From Bifidobacteriaceae bacterium (GTDB lineage: Bacteria; Actinomycetota; Actinomycetes; Actinomycetales; WQXJ01): 5,607 nucleotides of DNA. The DNA lies in assembly GCA_031266115.1 (NCBI GenBank), contig JAISBQ010000307.1:1-5607 (forward strand), read 5' to 3'. A program made the translations under genes and the position numbers. Below, piece after piece: positions 5,025 through 5,607 of this stretch. Each line of letters starts with the position of its first letter. The first letter of the stretch is position 1. The notes beneath the pieces were generated by a model. That model saw only the letters and a list, made by a program, of their open reading frames with translations. It was not told where the DNA came from and made no database searches.

Positions 5025-5607
5025 ATGGCGCCGTCACGCACAACCAGGACTGTTCTTCGACTGATTGCCGTCCTCGTGGCGGGGCTCATCGTGGTGGCGG
5101 GGTTCTTCCTCGCATGGTGCACGGCTACCGAGTATCGGCCGAAGGAGTCCCAGGAGCTGCGAGTGGAGCGCGCGCCGGCCGGCTCGACCCTCCATGTTCC
5201 CGATCCGCAGAACCCGGTGACCGTGGTCTCGTTCAACATCGGATACGGCGGCCTCGGCAAGGGGCAGGACTCCCGTGACCACGGTGGTGGAGTGGCCCCG
5301 CCAACGGCGCACGATGTCGATGTCAACATCGCCGGCATCATCGCTGCCACGAGCGCACTTCCGGCCGATGTGTACCTCTTCCAGGAGGTAGATACGGGGT
5401 CCGCGCGTTCCCACGGCGTGGATCAGGCCGCGATGTTGCGCACGAACGTGCCCTACAACGCCGCGTTCGCACACAACATCCGGTCGGCGATCACCACCTC
5501 TGCGTGGCCGCCCTCCGGCGGAGTCAGCTCCGGGCTCTTGACGATGACGGACTTCCGCGCTCCTGTCGCGACGCGGGTGTCACTTCCAGCCTCGTCCACG
5601 TGGCCAG
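5025..5607 (+). CDS. Membrane-anchored endonuclease/exonuclease/phosphatase-family protein, 3' end outside window
   Basis: Only the first 194 residues are visible and the frame is open at the window end. An N-terminal segment with Arg5, Arg8 and Arg12 is followed by one hydrophobic helix (about residues 10-32, VLRLIAVLVAGLIVVAGFF), which should anchor the protein with its catalytic domain outside. The EEP fold then begins with VTVVSFNIGYGG (Asn71 in the metal-site SFN motif) and continues with DVYLFQEVD (Glu121, the expected metal ligand) and SARSHGVDQ. SSGLLTMTDFRAP near the end resembles the next EEP strand. The family includes nucleases, sphingomyelinases and inositol phosphatases. The substrate cannot be told, because the later catalytic Asp and His motifs lie outside the window. 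Cys32 is not a good lipobox, since Trp precedes it. The gene appears to have its own promoter and lies behind the uppS terminator hairpin. Confidence 0.85.
   Translation, partial: MAPSRTTRTVLRLIAVLVAGLIVVAGFFLAWCTATEYRPKESQELRVERAPAGSTLHVPDPQNPVTVVSFNIGYGGLGKGQDSRDHGGGVAPPTAHDVDVNIAGIIAATSALPADVYLFQEVDTGSARSHGVDQAAMLRTNVPYNAAFAHNIRSAITTSAWPPSGGVSSGLLTMTDFRAPVATRVSLPASSTWP

Noticed and set aside
5106..5120. Possible lipoprotein signal (FLAWC) at Cys32 of the EEP-family protein
   Set aside because: A lipobox needs Gly, Ala or Ser just before the Cys. Here it is Trp, so a plain transmembrane anchor is more likely.
4427..5278. A 283-codon + strand frame running from inside uppS into the EEP gene
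   Set aside because: It is an Arg/Gly/Pro-rich out-of-frame shadow of uppS and crosses the terminator-like hairpin. It has no family resemblance.
4511..5350. A 279-codon minus-strand frame opposite uppS and the EEP gene
   Set aside because: It is an Ala/Ser/Arg/Thr-rich antisense shadow that also spans the hairpin and promoter region. No motif was recognised.

Overview
This window is an ordinary housekeeping stretch from a high-GC Gram-positive bacterium (Actinomycetota). Family resemblance suggests something like Micrococcales or Actinomycetales, but the sequence alone does not fix the order. Supporting signs are strong G/C bias at third codon positions, GTG starts, the long actinobacterial form of LeuA, and a UppS whose N-terminus carries the SGARPP stretch followed by the HVAIVMDGNGRWAN core. 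All supported genes lie on the + strand. The long minus-strand reading frames are shadows of these genes.

Layout. (1) Positions 1-1692: leuA, 2-isopropylmalate synthase. Its 5' end lies outside the window, and the GTG at 22 is probably an internal codon. (2) Positions 1693-1911: a 219-bp gap with a weak hairpin, weak promoter-like words and an ambiguous signal-peptide-like reading frame. (3) Positions 1912-3273: a secreted or membrane-tethered D-alanyl-D-alanine carboxypeptidase (peptidase family S11). It has a Pro/Thr/Ser-rich linker and a probable SH3b-like segment ahead of the catalytic domain. (4) Positions 3292-4023: recO, recombination mediator. (5) Positions 4020-4886: uppS, cis-prenyl diphosphate synthase, joined to recO by an ATGA overlap. 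(6) Positions 4888-4920: a GC-rich hairpin directly after uppS, a likely terminator. (7) Positions 4954-4959: a good -10 box. (8) Position 5025 to the window end: the 5' part of a membrane-anchored endonuclease/exonuclease/phosphatase-fold protein.

How the genes relate. UppS makes the polyprenyl carrier for cell-wall precursors and the carboxypeptidase trims the finished peptidoglycan, so two of the genes are envelope functions. LeuA (leucine synthesis) and RecO (DNA repair) are unrelated neighbours. recO and uppS form a translationally coupled pair. The carboxypeptidase and recO each appear to have their own leaderless promoter: a -10-like hexamer, exactly six bases, then the GTG start, with no Shine-Dalgarno sequence.

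I found no mobile element, CRISPR array, tRNA, rRNA or defence-type system, and no convincing undescribed system. The points most worth a second look are the matching leaderless geometry, the uncertain N-terminus of the carboxypeptidase, its SH3b-like segment, and a net 14-residue insertion next to the active site of UppS.
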